NCBI GenBank assembly: GCA_022573065.1
Contig: JACZUQ010000001.1
Span: 29,118 to 39,349, forward strand
Length of the DNA: 10,232 nt
Reading direction: 5' to 3'
Source: Nitrososphaerota archaeon
GTDB lineage: Archaea; Thermoproteota; Nitrososphaeria; Nitrososphaerales; Nitrosopumilaceae
This document shows positions 1 to 7,307 of the stretch, piece after piece. The notes under the pieces were generated by a model. The model worked only from the letters and a program-made list of their open reading frames with translations, did no database searches and was not told where the DNA came from. Position numbers and translations under genes: made by a program. How positions within the stretch are numbered: the first letter of the stretch is position 1; every line of letters starts with the position of its first letter.

Positions 1-603
1 ATGACCACTTATTGTGTACTAAAGTTTGATGGAAAAAAGAAATTGTTACATGAGGATCGATTCCTAGCCGATATGGCAGTAGTTGATTCGTATTTCATGA
101 ATGGCACTCCAGAACAAGTTATCAAAAATTCTATTTGCGATGCATGTGCACAAGCAACAGAAGGATATGATAGTAAACTAGGAAATGATTTAACGCGAAC
201 TTTGTGCAAACAAGCTTTTGAAGTGTTATATGATGCAATAATGAATGATAAACCTGAAAACTATCCATATGGTTCAATGTTATCTGGAATAGGATTTGGA
301 AACTGTTCTACAACACTTGGACATGCGTTGTCATATGTTTTCTCAAATGAAGGAGTACCGCATGGTTTTTCACTATCATCATGTACAACAGTAGCTCATA
401 AATTCAATAAATCAATTTTCTATGACAGATTTAAAGAGGCAATGGAAAAACTTGGGTTTGATAAATTAGAACTAAAAGCAGATGCTTCTGAAGCTGCTGA
501 TGTTGTTATGACAGATAGAGGTCACCTAGACCCAAACCCAATTCCTATCAAAAAGGAAGATGTGGTAAAATGTCTAGAAGACATCAAAGTGGGTAATTTA
601 TAA
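1..603 (+). CDS. iron-containing alcohol dehydrogenase, C-terminal part (5' end outside window)
   Basis: This is the C-terminal catalytic half of a group III (Fe/Zn) alcohol dehydrogenase, which reduces an aldehyde or semialdehyde with NAD(P)H. Family members are about 380-400 residues, so these 200 residues lack the N-terminal Rossmann-like domain. The ATG at base 1 is probably an internal methionine. The helical metal-binding region is visible: D47 in a DxxxQAxE motif, then GHALSY with H108, then GVPHG with H121. These match the Asp, third-ligand His and fourth-ligand His of FucO-type enzymes. The usual second ligand His is Q51, and the His four residues after H108 is Y112. From memory, some phosphonoacetaldehyde-reductase-like members also show such changes. 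In Nitrosopumilus a dehydrogenase of this family acts as malonic/succinic semialdehyde reductase in the 3-hydroxypropionate/4-hydroxybutyrate cycle; equating this gene with it is inference. A T-tract terminator follows. Confidence 0.85.
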   Translation: MTTYCVLKFDGKKKLLHEDRFLADMAVVDSYFMNGTPEQVIKNSICDACAQATEGYDSKLGNDLTRTLCKQAFEVLYDAIMNDKPENYPYGSMLSGIGFGNCSTTLGHALSYVFSNEGVPHGFSLSSCTTVAHKFNKSIFYDRFKEAMEKLGFDKLELKADASEAADVVMTDRGHLDPNPIPIKKEDVVKCLEDIKVGNL

Positions 604-616
604 AAAAATTCTAAAA

Positions 617-630
617 TTTTTTGTTTTTTT
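617..630 (+). terminator. T-tract terminator after the alcohol dehydrogenase gene
   Basis: Six T residues, one G and seven T residues lie 14 bases after the stop codon. Archaeal RNA polymerase terminates at such non-template-strand T runs without needing a hairpin. The run separates the dehydrogenase from the next gene, which has its own promoter-like box. Confidence 0.6.
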
Positions 631-688
631 AGCATATCTGGATAAGATGTGAATCTCATCAATTGGTCTAAACTTATTTAGCTTAGAT

Positions 689-697
689 CTATACAAT
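689..697 (+). promoter_or_regulatory. candidate TATA box for the LLM oxidoreductase gene
   Basis: The sequence CTATACAAT is centred about 25-26 bases before the TTG at 718. That is the archaeal spacing between TATA box and transcription start, and it would make a leaderless mRNA beginning at or next to the TTG. A second AT-rich box at 673-681 (CTTATTTAG) would instead give a leader of about 15 bases. The choice between the two is uncertain. Confidence 0.35.
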
Positions 698-717
698 ATT
701 GTCATAAAGGGTTAGAG

Positions 718-1830
718 TTGGGCAGATTAAAGTTTGGAATTCAAAATGGTCTTAACGTAGCTAGAGCAGGATACACAGAAGATCAAATTCTTACTGCTTG
801 CATATTAGCTGATAGAACAGGATATGATTCGGTTTGGTATATGGACCACACAAATGTTCCTCAATGGAAAAAAGCAATTGTTTTGGATCCTTGGGTTATG
901 TTATCTGCAATTGCAAATGCAACTCGTAACGTAGAGCTTGGTACTTGTGTTACTGATGCAATTAGGCGTCATCCATCAAATATTGCACTAGCTGCAATTA
1001 CACTTGACAGAGTCTCAAAAGGCAGAGCAATTCTTGGATTGGGAGCTGGCGAGGCTCAAAACCTCAAAGAGTTTTGCATTCCATTTGAAAAACCTGTTGC
1101 AAAATGGGAAGAACAGATTCAAGTTATTCACAAATTGTATGGTTCAAGTCCAGATAATACAGTAGATTTTGAGGGAAAATATTACCAACTAAAAGGCGCA
1201 TGTCTTCAAGCACCATCGATAAGAAAACCACATCCACCAACATACCTGGCAGCTGGTGGCAAAAAGACGTTAATGCTTACAGGAAAATATGGAAATGGTT
1301 GGCTGCCAATAGGATATACTCCAGAATTATTTGAAGACCATAAAGCACAGATTGAAAAATCTATGAATGAAAATGGAAGAACAGATGTTGAAAAAGATAG
1401 TTTTCAGTTTGCATTAGATATTGATGTATACTTTTCTGAAGATGCAGAAGTGTCATGGGCCAAAATGAAAGAAGCCGTCAAGGTTAGCTTGTTCAAACCC
1501 GAAGTGCTAAGGGTTCATGGGCTCAAAGAGATTGAAGGTTTTGATTTTAGAAAATATTTTACTGAATATTCCATGTCAAACCAAACATGGATTATTAAAA
1601 TGCGTGAAGCTGCAACTAAAATTCCTGAAGTAGTTGCTCGCTCTTCAACTGCAGTAGGAACTCCTGATGACGTAATTCCTACCTTTGAGAGATTTGTCAA
1701 GGCAGGAGTTAATCACTTTGTTATTAGATTCTGGGGCAAAAATTACTTTGGCAGCATAGATAAATTTGCCTCAGATGTGATGCCACATCTAAAACAAAAA
1801 GATGAAACATCAGCTACATTCTTAGGTTAA
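718..1830 (+). CDS. LLM-class flavin oxidoreductase, probably F420-dependent (Mer/FGD-like)
   Basis: A 370-residue cytoplasmic TIM-barrel enzyme of the bacterial luciferase-like superfamily, whose members transfer hydride using FMN or coenzyme F420. Visible landmarks are the first strand (FGIQNGLN, about 6-13), DH at 43-44, LGLGAGE at 106-112 and the phosphate-binding YLAAGG at 176-181. H44 and E112 fall where F420-dependent glucose-6-phosphate dehydrogenase has its catalytic His and Glu. Overall it resembles that enzyme and methylene-tetrahydromethanopterin reductase, although about 40 residues longer than typical Mer. Thaumarchaea make F420, so this cofactor is likely; the substrate cannot be read from sequence. 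The start is TTG: no ATG or GTG is available in frame near the conserved first strand, and the upstream TATA box fits leaderless initiation there. The flavoprotein gene begins 18 bases downstream, suggesting co-transcription. Many automatic annotations call such proteins Mer; I would not. Confidence 0.85.
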   Translation: MGRLKFGIQNGLNVARAGYTEDQILTACILADRTGYDSVWYMDHTNVPQWKKAIVLDPWVMLSAIANATRNVELGTCVTDAIRRHPSNIALAAITLDRVSKGRAILGLGAGEAQNLKEFCIPFEKPVAKWEEQIQVIHKLYGSSPDNTVDFEGKYYQLKGACLQAPSIRKPHPPTYLAAGGKKTLMLTGKYGNGWLPIGYTPELFEDHKAQIEKSMNENGRTDVEKDSFQFALDIDVYFSEDAEVSWAKMKEAVKVSLFKPEVLRVHGLKEIEGFDFRKYFTEYSMSNQTWIIKMREAATKIPEVVARSSTAVGTPDDVIPTFERFVKAGVNHFVIRFWGKNYFGSIDKFASDVMPHLKQKDETSATFLG

Positions 1831-1848
1831 ATGTAAAAATTCCAAACT

Positions 1849-2481
1849 ATGCAACTTTTAGGAAGACTAGAGATTAAATCAAAAGAAAAAATTAAAGAAT
1901 TTTTAGACAAAGAACATGTTGGCAGGATAGCAAGTATTGATGAAAATGGGTATCCACAAATTATTCCAATGAATTTTGTTTTTTTAGGTGATGTAATCTA
2001 TATGCATTCTCATACAAAAGGAGAAAAATTAGAAAACGTTACTAGAAATGAAAAGGTAGGCTTTGAAGTAGATAGAGAACTAGAGTTTTTGCCGTCTTAC
2101 TTTGAGGATCCAAAAGATGCGTCCCTTGCTGACACTCTTTACATTTCGGTAGTAATCAAAGGAAAAGGGGAGATTGTAAAAGATAAGAAAGAAAAAACTA
2201 ATGCCCTAAATGGACTATTAAAGAAATATCAGCCTGAAGGCAAATACGAACCAATTTCACCTGAAATGGAGGTATTAGAAGAGGTTGCAATCATCAAGAT
2301 AACACCAGATTCTATGAGAGGAAAATACAAAATTGGTCAGAATTTGCAAGCAGGAGAGCGAATGAAACTTGCAGAAAAAATTCTAGAAAGAAATTCATCA
2401 ACTGCAAAAGAAACGCTAAAAATTATGGGTTTTGAAATTACTGATGCAGGTCTTGAAATGAGAGATGAACCAATTTGGTAA
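1849..2481 (+). CDS. pyridoxamine 5'-phosphate oxidase-fold flavin-binding protein
   Basis: A 210-residue split-barrel flavoprotein of the PNPOx/Nim-like group, whose members bind FMN (or F420 or haem) and often act as small reductases. The typical opening is present: a helix, then HVGRIAS (23-29), a D-x-x-GYPQ turn (31-37), IPMNF (39-43) and the MHSHTKGEKLENV segment (52-64). In this family that segment carries the flavin-phosphate contacts. The C-terminal part (about 160-210) is helical and rich in Lys and Glu, and includes a KYKIGQN motif. Length is normal to slightly long for the NimA-like subfamily. No true PdxH function is implied. It starts 18 bases after the LLM gene with no obvious Shine-Dalgarno sequence, so it is probably translated from a shared transcript. 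A joint redox role with its neighbour is inference; the substrate is unknown. Confidence 0.82.
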   Translation: MQLLGRLEIKSKEKIKEFLDKEHVGRIASIDENGYPQIIPMNFVFLGDVIYMHSHTKGEKLENVTRNEKVGFEVDRELEFLPSYFEDPKDASLADTLYISVVIKGKGEIVKDKKEKTNALNGLLKKYQPEGKYEPISPEMEVLEEVAIIKITPDSMRGKYKIGQNLQAGERMKLAEKILERNSSTAKETLKIMGFEITDAGLEMRDEPIW

Positions 2482-2522
2482 CCATAATAAAACTAATGTT
2501 CATCTTATGAAATTACCATTGC

Positions 2523-2529
2523 TTTAAAT
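2523..2529 (+). promoter_or_regulatory. TATA box for the uvrB-uvrA-uvrC operon
   Basis: TTTAAAT is centred on 2526, 26 bases before the GTG at 2552 and 23 before the TTG at 2549. This is the standard archaeal TATA-to-start distance and points to a leaderless transcript that begins at the uvrB start codon. It argues against the TTG at 2537, which would lie upstream of the predicted transcription start. Confidence 0.5.
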
Positions 2530-2551
2530 TCAGTTTTTGACGATTAGATTG

Positions 2552-4501
2552 GTGCAGCAAATTCAAGGTTTCCAGTTAATATCAGATTATTCACCTACAG
2601 GAGATCAACCTGAAGCAATTGAACGATTAGTTAAAGGAGTTAAAAAAAATAAAATTCAGACACTTTTAGGCGTAACAGGAAGCGGAAAAACATTCACAGT
2701 TGCAAATGTAATTCAGCAAACAGGTAAAAACACTCTAGTAATTTCTCATAACAAAACCCTAGCTGCCCAGCTTTATTCTGAGCTAAAACAGTTTTTCCCA
2801 AAAAACAATGTTGGATACTTTGTATCATACTACGACTATTACCAACCAGAAAGCTATCTTCCACAAACGGATACCTACATAGAAAAAGACACGCAAATTA
2901 ATGAAAAAATTGAAAAGCTGAGACTAGAAGCTACTGCGATGCTTCTATCTGGGGAACCAACAATCATTGTAGCAACAGTTTCATGCATTTACTCACTTGG
3001 GAATCCCAGCGACTGGGAAGACATGTCAATTATCATATCTGACAAAGAAAAAATTAATCGTTCAACAATTGTCAAAAAACTAGTCAATGCAAGATATGAG
3101 AGAAATGATGTAGAGCTTGTACCAGGAAACTTTCGAGTAAAAGGAGATACACTAGACATTATTCCAGCATATTCAGAAGATATAGTTAGAATTTCTTTAT
3201 TTGGTGACGAAGTAGAAAAAATTGTCTTACTTGATCATGTGTCACTCAAAGAAAAAAGAAAAATTTCTTCAATCAAAATTTTTCCAGCAAAGCACTACCT
3301 TATTGCAAAAGATGTCAGAGATCGTGCTGTAAAATCAATTAGAGCTGAGCTAAAACAAAGATTACCAGAACTTAATGATCTAGAGCGCCAAAGACTAGAG
3401 ATGAGAACAAAATATGATTTGGAAATGATGGAGGAGTTAGGATATTGTTCTGGAATTGAAAACTATTCCCGGCATTTTGATGGAAGAAAGGCAGGCGAGC
3501 AGGCGTTTTGCCTCCTTGATTTTTTTGGAGATGATTACCTGCTTGTTATTGATGAATCTCATGTAACATTACCACAACTTCATGGCATGTTCAAAGGAGA
3601 TCATTCTAGAAAAAGGGAGCTAATCACTTATGGATTCAGACTCCCTAGCGCATATGATAACCGACCACTCAAATTCGAAGAGTTTGAAAAATACATCAAA
3701 AATACAATTTTTGCATCAGCCACACCGTCTGATTATGAAAGAAAAAAATCATTTCACATAGTAGAGCAGGTAGTTAGGCCAACTGGTCTTCTTGACCCAA
3801 TTGCAGAAGTAAGACCTACTAAAAACCAGATGGATGACCTAATTGAAGAAATTAAAAAACGTGCAAAAAAAGAACAGCGAGTTCTAGTAACTACTTTAAC
3901 AAAAAGGATGGCAGAAGATTTAGCTGAGTATCTCTCAAAAAAAGATGTAAAGGTTAGATACATGCATTCAGAAATTGAAGTACTACAAAGAACAGAGCTA
4001 ATTAGACAATTAAGACTAGGAGAGTTTGATGTTTTAGTAGGAATAAACTTGCTCCGAGAGGGTCTTGATATTCCTGAAGTGTCTCTGGTTGCAATACTTG
4101 ATGCAGACAAGGAAGGTTTTTTGAGAAACGACACAAGTTTAATTCAGACATTTGGGCGGGCTTCAAGAAACGTAGAAGGCACAGTAATCATGTATGCAGA
4201 CTCGATTACCGGTTCTATGAAGGCAGCCATGGCTGAGACTACACGTCGTAGAACAAAACAGCTAGAATATAATAAAAAACGAGACATTACTCCAAAAACA
4301 ATCATAAAGTCTATTCCAGAACAAGTAACTACACTCGACGATATTAAAAATAAATCAGCTAGCGATTTGACACGAGATTCAATTGATATTGAGGCAACTA
4401 TGAAAAAATATGCAGAAGACCTTGACTTTGAGCGAGCTATAGAGTGTAGAGATCGATTAAAAAGAATTCAAAAGGAGATTGAAAAGAAAAATGAAAAATA
4501 A
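2552..4501 (+). CDS. uvrB: UvrB, excision repair damage-verification helicase subunit
   Basis: UvrB receives DNA from UvrA, inserts a beta-hairpin beside the lesion, verifies damage and recruits UvrC for incision. Numbered from GTG 2552 (649 residues): Walker A GVTGSGKT at 40-47; the aromatic hairpin motif YYDYYQPE from 93; Walker B DESH at 334-337; RPTGLLDP at 409-416; helicase motif VI QTFGRASRN from 532, with both arginines; and a C-terminal UVR motif at about 612-645, which contacts UvrC. Bacterial UvrB is about 660-680 residues, so this is a complete protein. Three starts are possible, TTG 2537, TTG 2549 and GTG 2552. I chose GTG because the TATA box lies exactly 26 bases upstream and bacterial homologues begin only a few residues before the FxL...GDQP motif. 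It is the first gene of the uvr operon, and its 3' end overlaps uvrA. Motif VI reads GRASRN where E. coli has GRAARN, a conservative change. Confidence 0.96.
   Translation: MQQIQGFQLISDYSPTGDQPEAIERLVKGVKKNKIQTLLGVTGSGKTFTVANVIQQTGKNTLVISHNKTLAAQLYSELKQFFPKNNVGYFVSYYDYYQPESYLPQTDTYIEKDTQINEKIEKLRLEATAMLLSGEPTIIVATVSCIYSLGNPSDWEDMSIIISDKEKINRSTIVKKLVNARYERNDVELVPGNFRVKGDTLDIIPAYSEDIVRISLFGDEVEKIVLLDHVSLKEKRKISSIKIFPAKHYLIAKDVRDRAVKSIRAELKQRLPELNDLERQRLEMRTKYDLEMMEELGYCSGIENYSRHFDGRKAGEQAFCLLDFFGDDYLLVIDESHVTLPQLHGMFKGDHSRKRELITYGFRLPSAYDNRPLKFEEFEKYIKNTIFASATPSDYERKKSFHIVEQVVRPTGLLDPIAEVRPTKNQMDDLIEEIKKRAKKEQRVLVTTLTKRMAEDLAEYLSKKDVKVRYMHSEIEVLQRTELIRQLRLGEFDVLVGINLLREGLDIPEVSLVAILDADKEGFLRNDTSLIQTFGRASRNVEGTVIMYADSITGSMKAAMAETTRRRTKQLEYNKKRDITPKTIIKSIPEQVTTLDDIKNKSASDLTRDSIDIEATMKKYAEDLDFERAIECRDRLKRIQKEIEKKNEK
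4472..4477 (+). promoter_or_regulatory. ribosome binding site inside the uvrB end, for uvrA
   Basis: AAGGAG matches the anti-Shine-Dalgarno end of archaeal 16S rRNA. It lies 13 bases before the ATG at 4491, rather long, but only one base before the alternative TTG at 4479, which is too close. This favours the ATG as the uvrA start and suggests internal initiation or re-initiation within the operon mRNA. Confidence 0.45.
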
Positions 4502-7307
4502 CATATTAAAGATTCGTGGAGCACGACAACATAATTTAAAAAATATTGATGTAGATATTCCAAAAAACAAACTAGTGGTAATTTCTGGATTATCAGGCTC
4601 TGGAAAATCTACATTAGCATTTGATATAATTTATGCAGAAGGCCAGCGCCGTTATGTTGAGTCACTATCAGCATATGCAAGACAATTTCTTGAAATGATG
4701 GATAAACCTGATGTCGATTCTATTGAAGGATTATCTCCTGCTATTTCAATTCAGCAAAAAACAACTAGCAAAAACCCACGCTCAACTGTTGGAACCGCCA
4801 CTGAAATCTATGATTATCTTAGATTACTATATGCTAGAATAGGGATTCCCCATTGCCCCAACTGTAATAGAAGGATTTCAAACCAATCAATTGAGACTAT
4901 TTGTGACTCTGTTCTCAAAGATTTTGAAGGTAAAAAAATCCTGATTTTGGCACCCATTATTCAACGAAAAAAGGGAACCTATGAGAAGCTATTTGAGCAA
5001 ATCAAAAAAGATGGGTATTCTAGAATTCGTCTAGATAATGAAATACAATCTTTAGATGAAGAGATACCGGCACTTGACAAACAAAAATGGCATTGGGTAG
5101 AAATTGTAGTTGATAGAATTACTGCATCAAAAGAAGAAAAAAGCAGATTGTTTGAAGCGATTCAAAATGCAATCAAAGCTTCTAAAGGTCAAGTAATGAT
5201 TGCATCAGAAAAAGAAAATAGATTATTTTCACAAAATAATGCATGCCCACACTGTGGGGTAACAATTGGGGAGTTAGAACCAAGAACGTTTTCATTTAAT
5301 TCACCTTTTGGCTCTTGCAAAGCCTGTAATGGTCTAGGAGTAAAAATGGAGTTTGATCCAGACTTGGTTATACCAGATAAAACCAAGTCGCTTTTAGATG
5401 GCGCAGTTGTTCCTTGGAGTGGTAGAGCAGCATCATTTCGTCGGCAAGAACTTCGCGCAGTTGGAAAAAAATTTGGGTTTAATTTAATGACACCGATTAA
5501 CAAACTAAAGCCAAAACATCTTGAAGCAATTTTACATGGAACTGATCAAAAAATCAATTACAAATATCAATCAAAAACAAGTGATTCCTACTGGGAATAT
5601 TCAGATAGTTTTGAAGGAGTTCTAAATAATTTACATCGAATATTTTTAGAAACTGAATCTGAAGCAAAAAGAGAATGGTTGAAGCAATTCATGTTAGATA
5701 CTCCATGTATTGCATGTCATGGACGAAAGCTAAAACCTGAAGCTTTAGGTGTAAAAATTAATGATAAAGGAATAATGGATGTATGTGATCTTTCAATTGA
5801 TGATTGTTATGACTTTTTCCAAAATCTCAAGCTAACAAAAACTGAAGAATTTATTGCAAGAGAGGTATTAAAAGAAATTAAGGAGCGATTAGAGTTTCTA
5901 AAAAATGTAGGATTAACTTATCTTACACTAAATAGATCTAGTGCCACATTATCTGGTGGAGAGTCACAAAGAATTCGACTAGCAACACAAATTGGCTCCA
6001 ACCTTACAGGAGTACTATATGTTTTAGATGAGCCAACAATTGGATTACATCAAAGAGATAACGCTAGACTGATTAAAACGCTAACAAAGCTGCGAAATCT
6101 TGGAAATACAGTCATTGTAGTAGAGCATGACGAAGAAGTTATACGAAATTCAGACTGGATACTAGACCTAGGACCAGGAGCCGGAGTCAATGGAGGAAAG
6201 GTAGTTTTTGAAGGAACTGTGGATAAGATTCTCAATGGCCATAAATCAGTTACAGGAGATTACCTTAAAAATAAATTACGTATCACATTAAAAGATAAAA
6301 AACGAGAAGATAAGGGTAAATTAATTCTCAAAGGTGCAAAAGAAAATAATCTAAAAAACATCACTGTAGAATTTCCATTAGGAAAATTTATCACAGTTAC
6401 TGGAGTTTCAGGTTCTGGAAAATCAACATTACTAAATGAAACATTGTTAAAAGCTCTTGAATCAAACTTTTACAAAACTACTCATCGTGTTGGCGCTCAT
6501 AAAGAAATAACAGGAATTGAGAAAATCGACAAAGTAATAGCAATTAATCAATCTCCAATTGGAAGAACGCCAAGATCAAACCCTGCAACATATATTAGTG
6601 TATTTACTGCAATTCGGGAACTTTATTCCAATACAGAAATTTCAAAAGAACGAGGATATACAATGGGACAATTCTCATTTAATGTTCCAGTTGGAAGATG
6701 TTTTGCATGTGATGGAGATGGTGTAAAACAAATAGAGATGCAATTTCTTTCAGATGTTTTTGTAAAGTGTGATGAATGTAAAGGAAAAAGATACAACACT
6801 GAAACATTGTCAGTTCATTATAAGGGAAAAAATATTTCAGATATTTTGGATATGACTGTGTTTGAAGCATTGAAATTTTTTGAAAATATTCCAGCAATTA
6901 AGAGAAAACTTCAAACAGTCTTTGATGTTGGTTTAGGATACATCAAACTTGGGCAATCATCTCCAACATTATCTGGAGGAGAAGCACAACGAGTAAAGCT
7001 GGCATCGGAGCTATCAAAAAGAACTACTGGCAATACACTTTACATCTTAGATGAACCAACCACTGGTCTACATTTTGCAGATGTACAAAAATTACTTGAT
7101 GTATTAAATCGACTGGTTAATCTTGGCAATACAGTGATTGTAATTGAACACAACATGGATGTGATCAAAAATTCAGATTGGATAATTGATCTTGGTCCAG
7201 AAGGAGGAGATGAAGGAGGTAAAATTATGACCATAGGCACTCCTTCACAGGTAGCAAAAACAAGTACACACACAGGAAAATTCCTAAAAAAATTCATGCA
7301 AAGATGA
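4491..7307 (+). CDS. uvrA: UvrA, excision repair ABC-type damage sensor ATPase
   Basis: UvrA dimerises, scans for distorting lesions and loads UvrB in an ATP-dependent way. From ATG 4491 it has 938 residues, the normal full length. Both nucleotide-binding domains are intact: Walker A GLSGSGKS at 33-40 and GVSGSGKS at 638-645; ABC signatures LSGGESQR at 487-494 and LSGGEAQR at 827-834. Each is followed by a Walker B ending in DEPT. All three zinc modules are complete, with cysteine pairs 122/125 with 406/409, 252/255 with 276/279, and 737/740 with 760/763. The start was chosen because bacterial UvrA opens with an IxxRGARxHNLKNI motif right after Met, and because an AAGGAG lies upstream; TTG 4479 would add only four residues. 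The start overlaps the uvrB stop by 11 bases, and the gene ends in an ATGA overlap with uvrC, so translation is probably coupled across all three. Confidence 0.97.
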   Translation: MKNNILKIRGARQHNLKNIDVDIPKNKLVVISGLSGSGKSTLAFDIIYAEGQRRYVESLSAYARQFLEMMDKPDVDSIEGLSPAISIQQKTTSKNPRSTVGTATEIYDYLRLLYARIGIPHCPNCNRRISNQSIETICDSVLKDFEGKKILILAPIIQRKKGTYEKLFEQIKKDGYSRIRLDNEIQSLDEEIPALDKQKWHWVEIVVDRITASKEEKSRLFEAIQNAIKASKGQVMIASEKENRLFSQNNACPHCGVTIGELEPRTFSFNSPFGSCKACNGLGVKMEFDPDLVIPDKTKSLLDGAVVPWSGRAASFRRQELRAVGKKFGFNLMTPINKLKPKHLEAILHGTDQKINYKYQSKTSDSYWEYSDSFEGVLNNLHRIFLETESEAKREWLKQFMLDTPCIACHGRKLKPEALGVKINDKGIMDVCDLSIDDCYDFFQNLKLTKTEEFIAREVLKEIKERLEFLKNVGLTYLTLNRSSATLSGGESQRIRLATQIGSNLTGVLYVLDEPTIGLHQRDNARLIKTLTKLRNLGNTVIVVEHDEEVIRNSDWILDLGPGAGVNGGKVVFEGTVDKILNGHKSVTGDYLKNKLRITLKDKKREDKGKLILKGAKENNLKNITVEFPLGKFITVTGVSGSGKSTLLNETLLKALESNFYKTTHRVGAHKEITGIEKIDKVIAINQSPIGRTPRSNPATYISVFTAIRELYSNTEISKERGYTMGQFSFNVPVGRCFACDGDGVKQIEMQFLSDVFVKCDECKGKRYNTETLSVHYKGKNISDILDMTVFEALKFFENIPAIKRKLQTVFDVGLGYIKLGQSSPTLSGGEAQRVKLASELSKRTTGNTLYILDEPTTGLHFADVQKLLDVLNRLVNLGNTVIVIEHNMDVIKNSDWIIDLGPEGGDEGGKIMTIGTPSQVAKTSTHTGKFLKKFMQR

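Noticed and set aside
641..660. Possible hairpin (AGAT...ATCT) before the LLM gene
   Set aside because: The stem is only four base pairs, too short to support a regulatory structure.
3754..4134. Minus-strand open frame of 126 codons within uvrB
   Set aside because: It is Ser/Leu/Phe-rich and antisense to conserved UvrB helicase motifs, which is typical of a shadow frame.
4479..4490. TTG at 4479 as uvrA start
   Set aside because: It would put the AAGGAG only one base before the start codon, and the four added residues are not part of the usual UvrA N-terminus; ATG 4491 fits better.
5189..5503. Minus-strand open frame within uvrA
   Set aside because: It is opposite the zinc module of UvrA, with no motif or promoter of its own.
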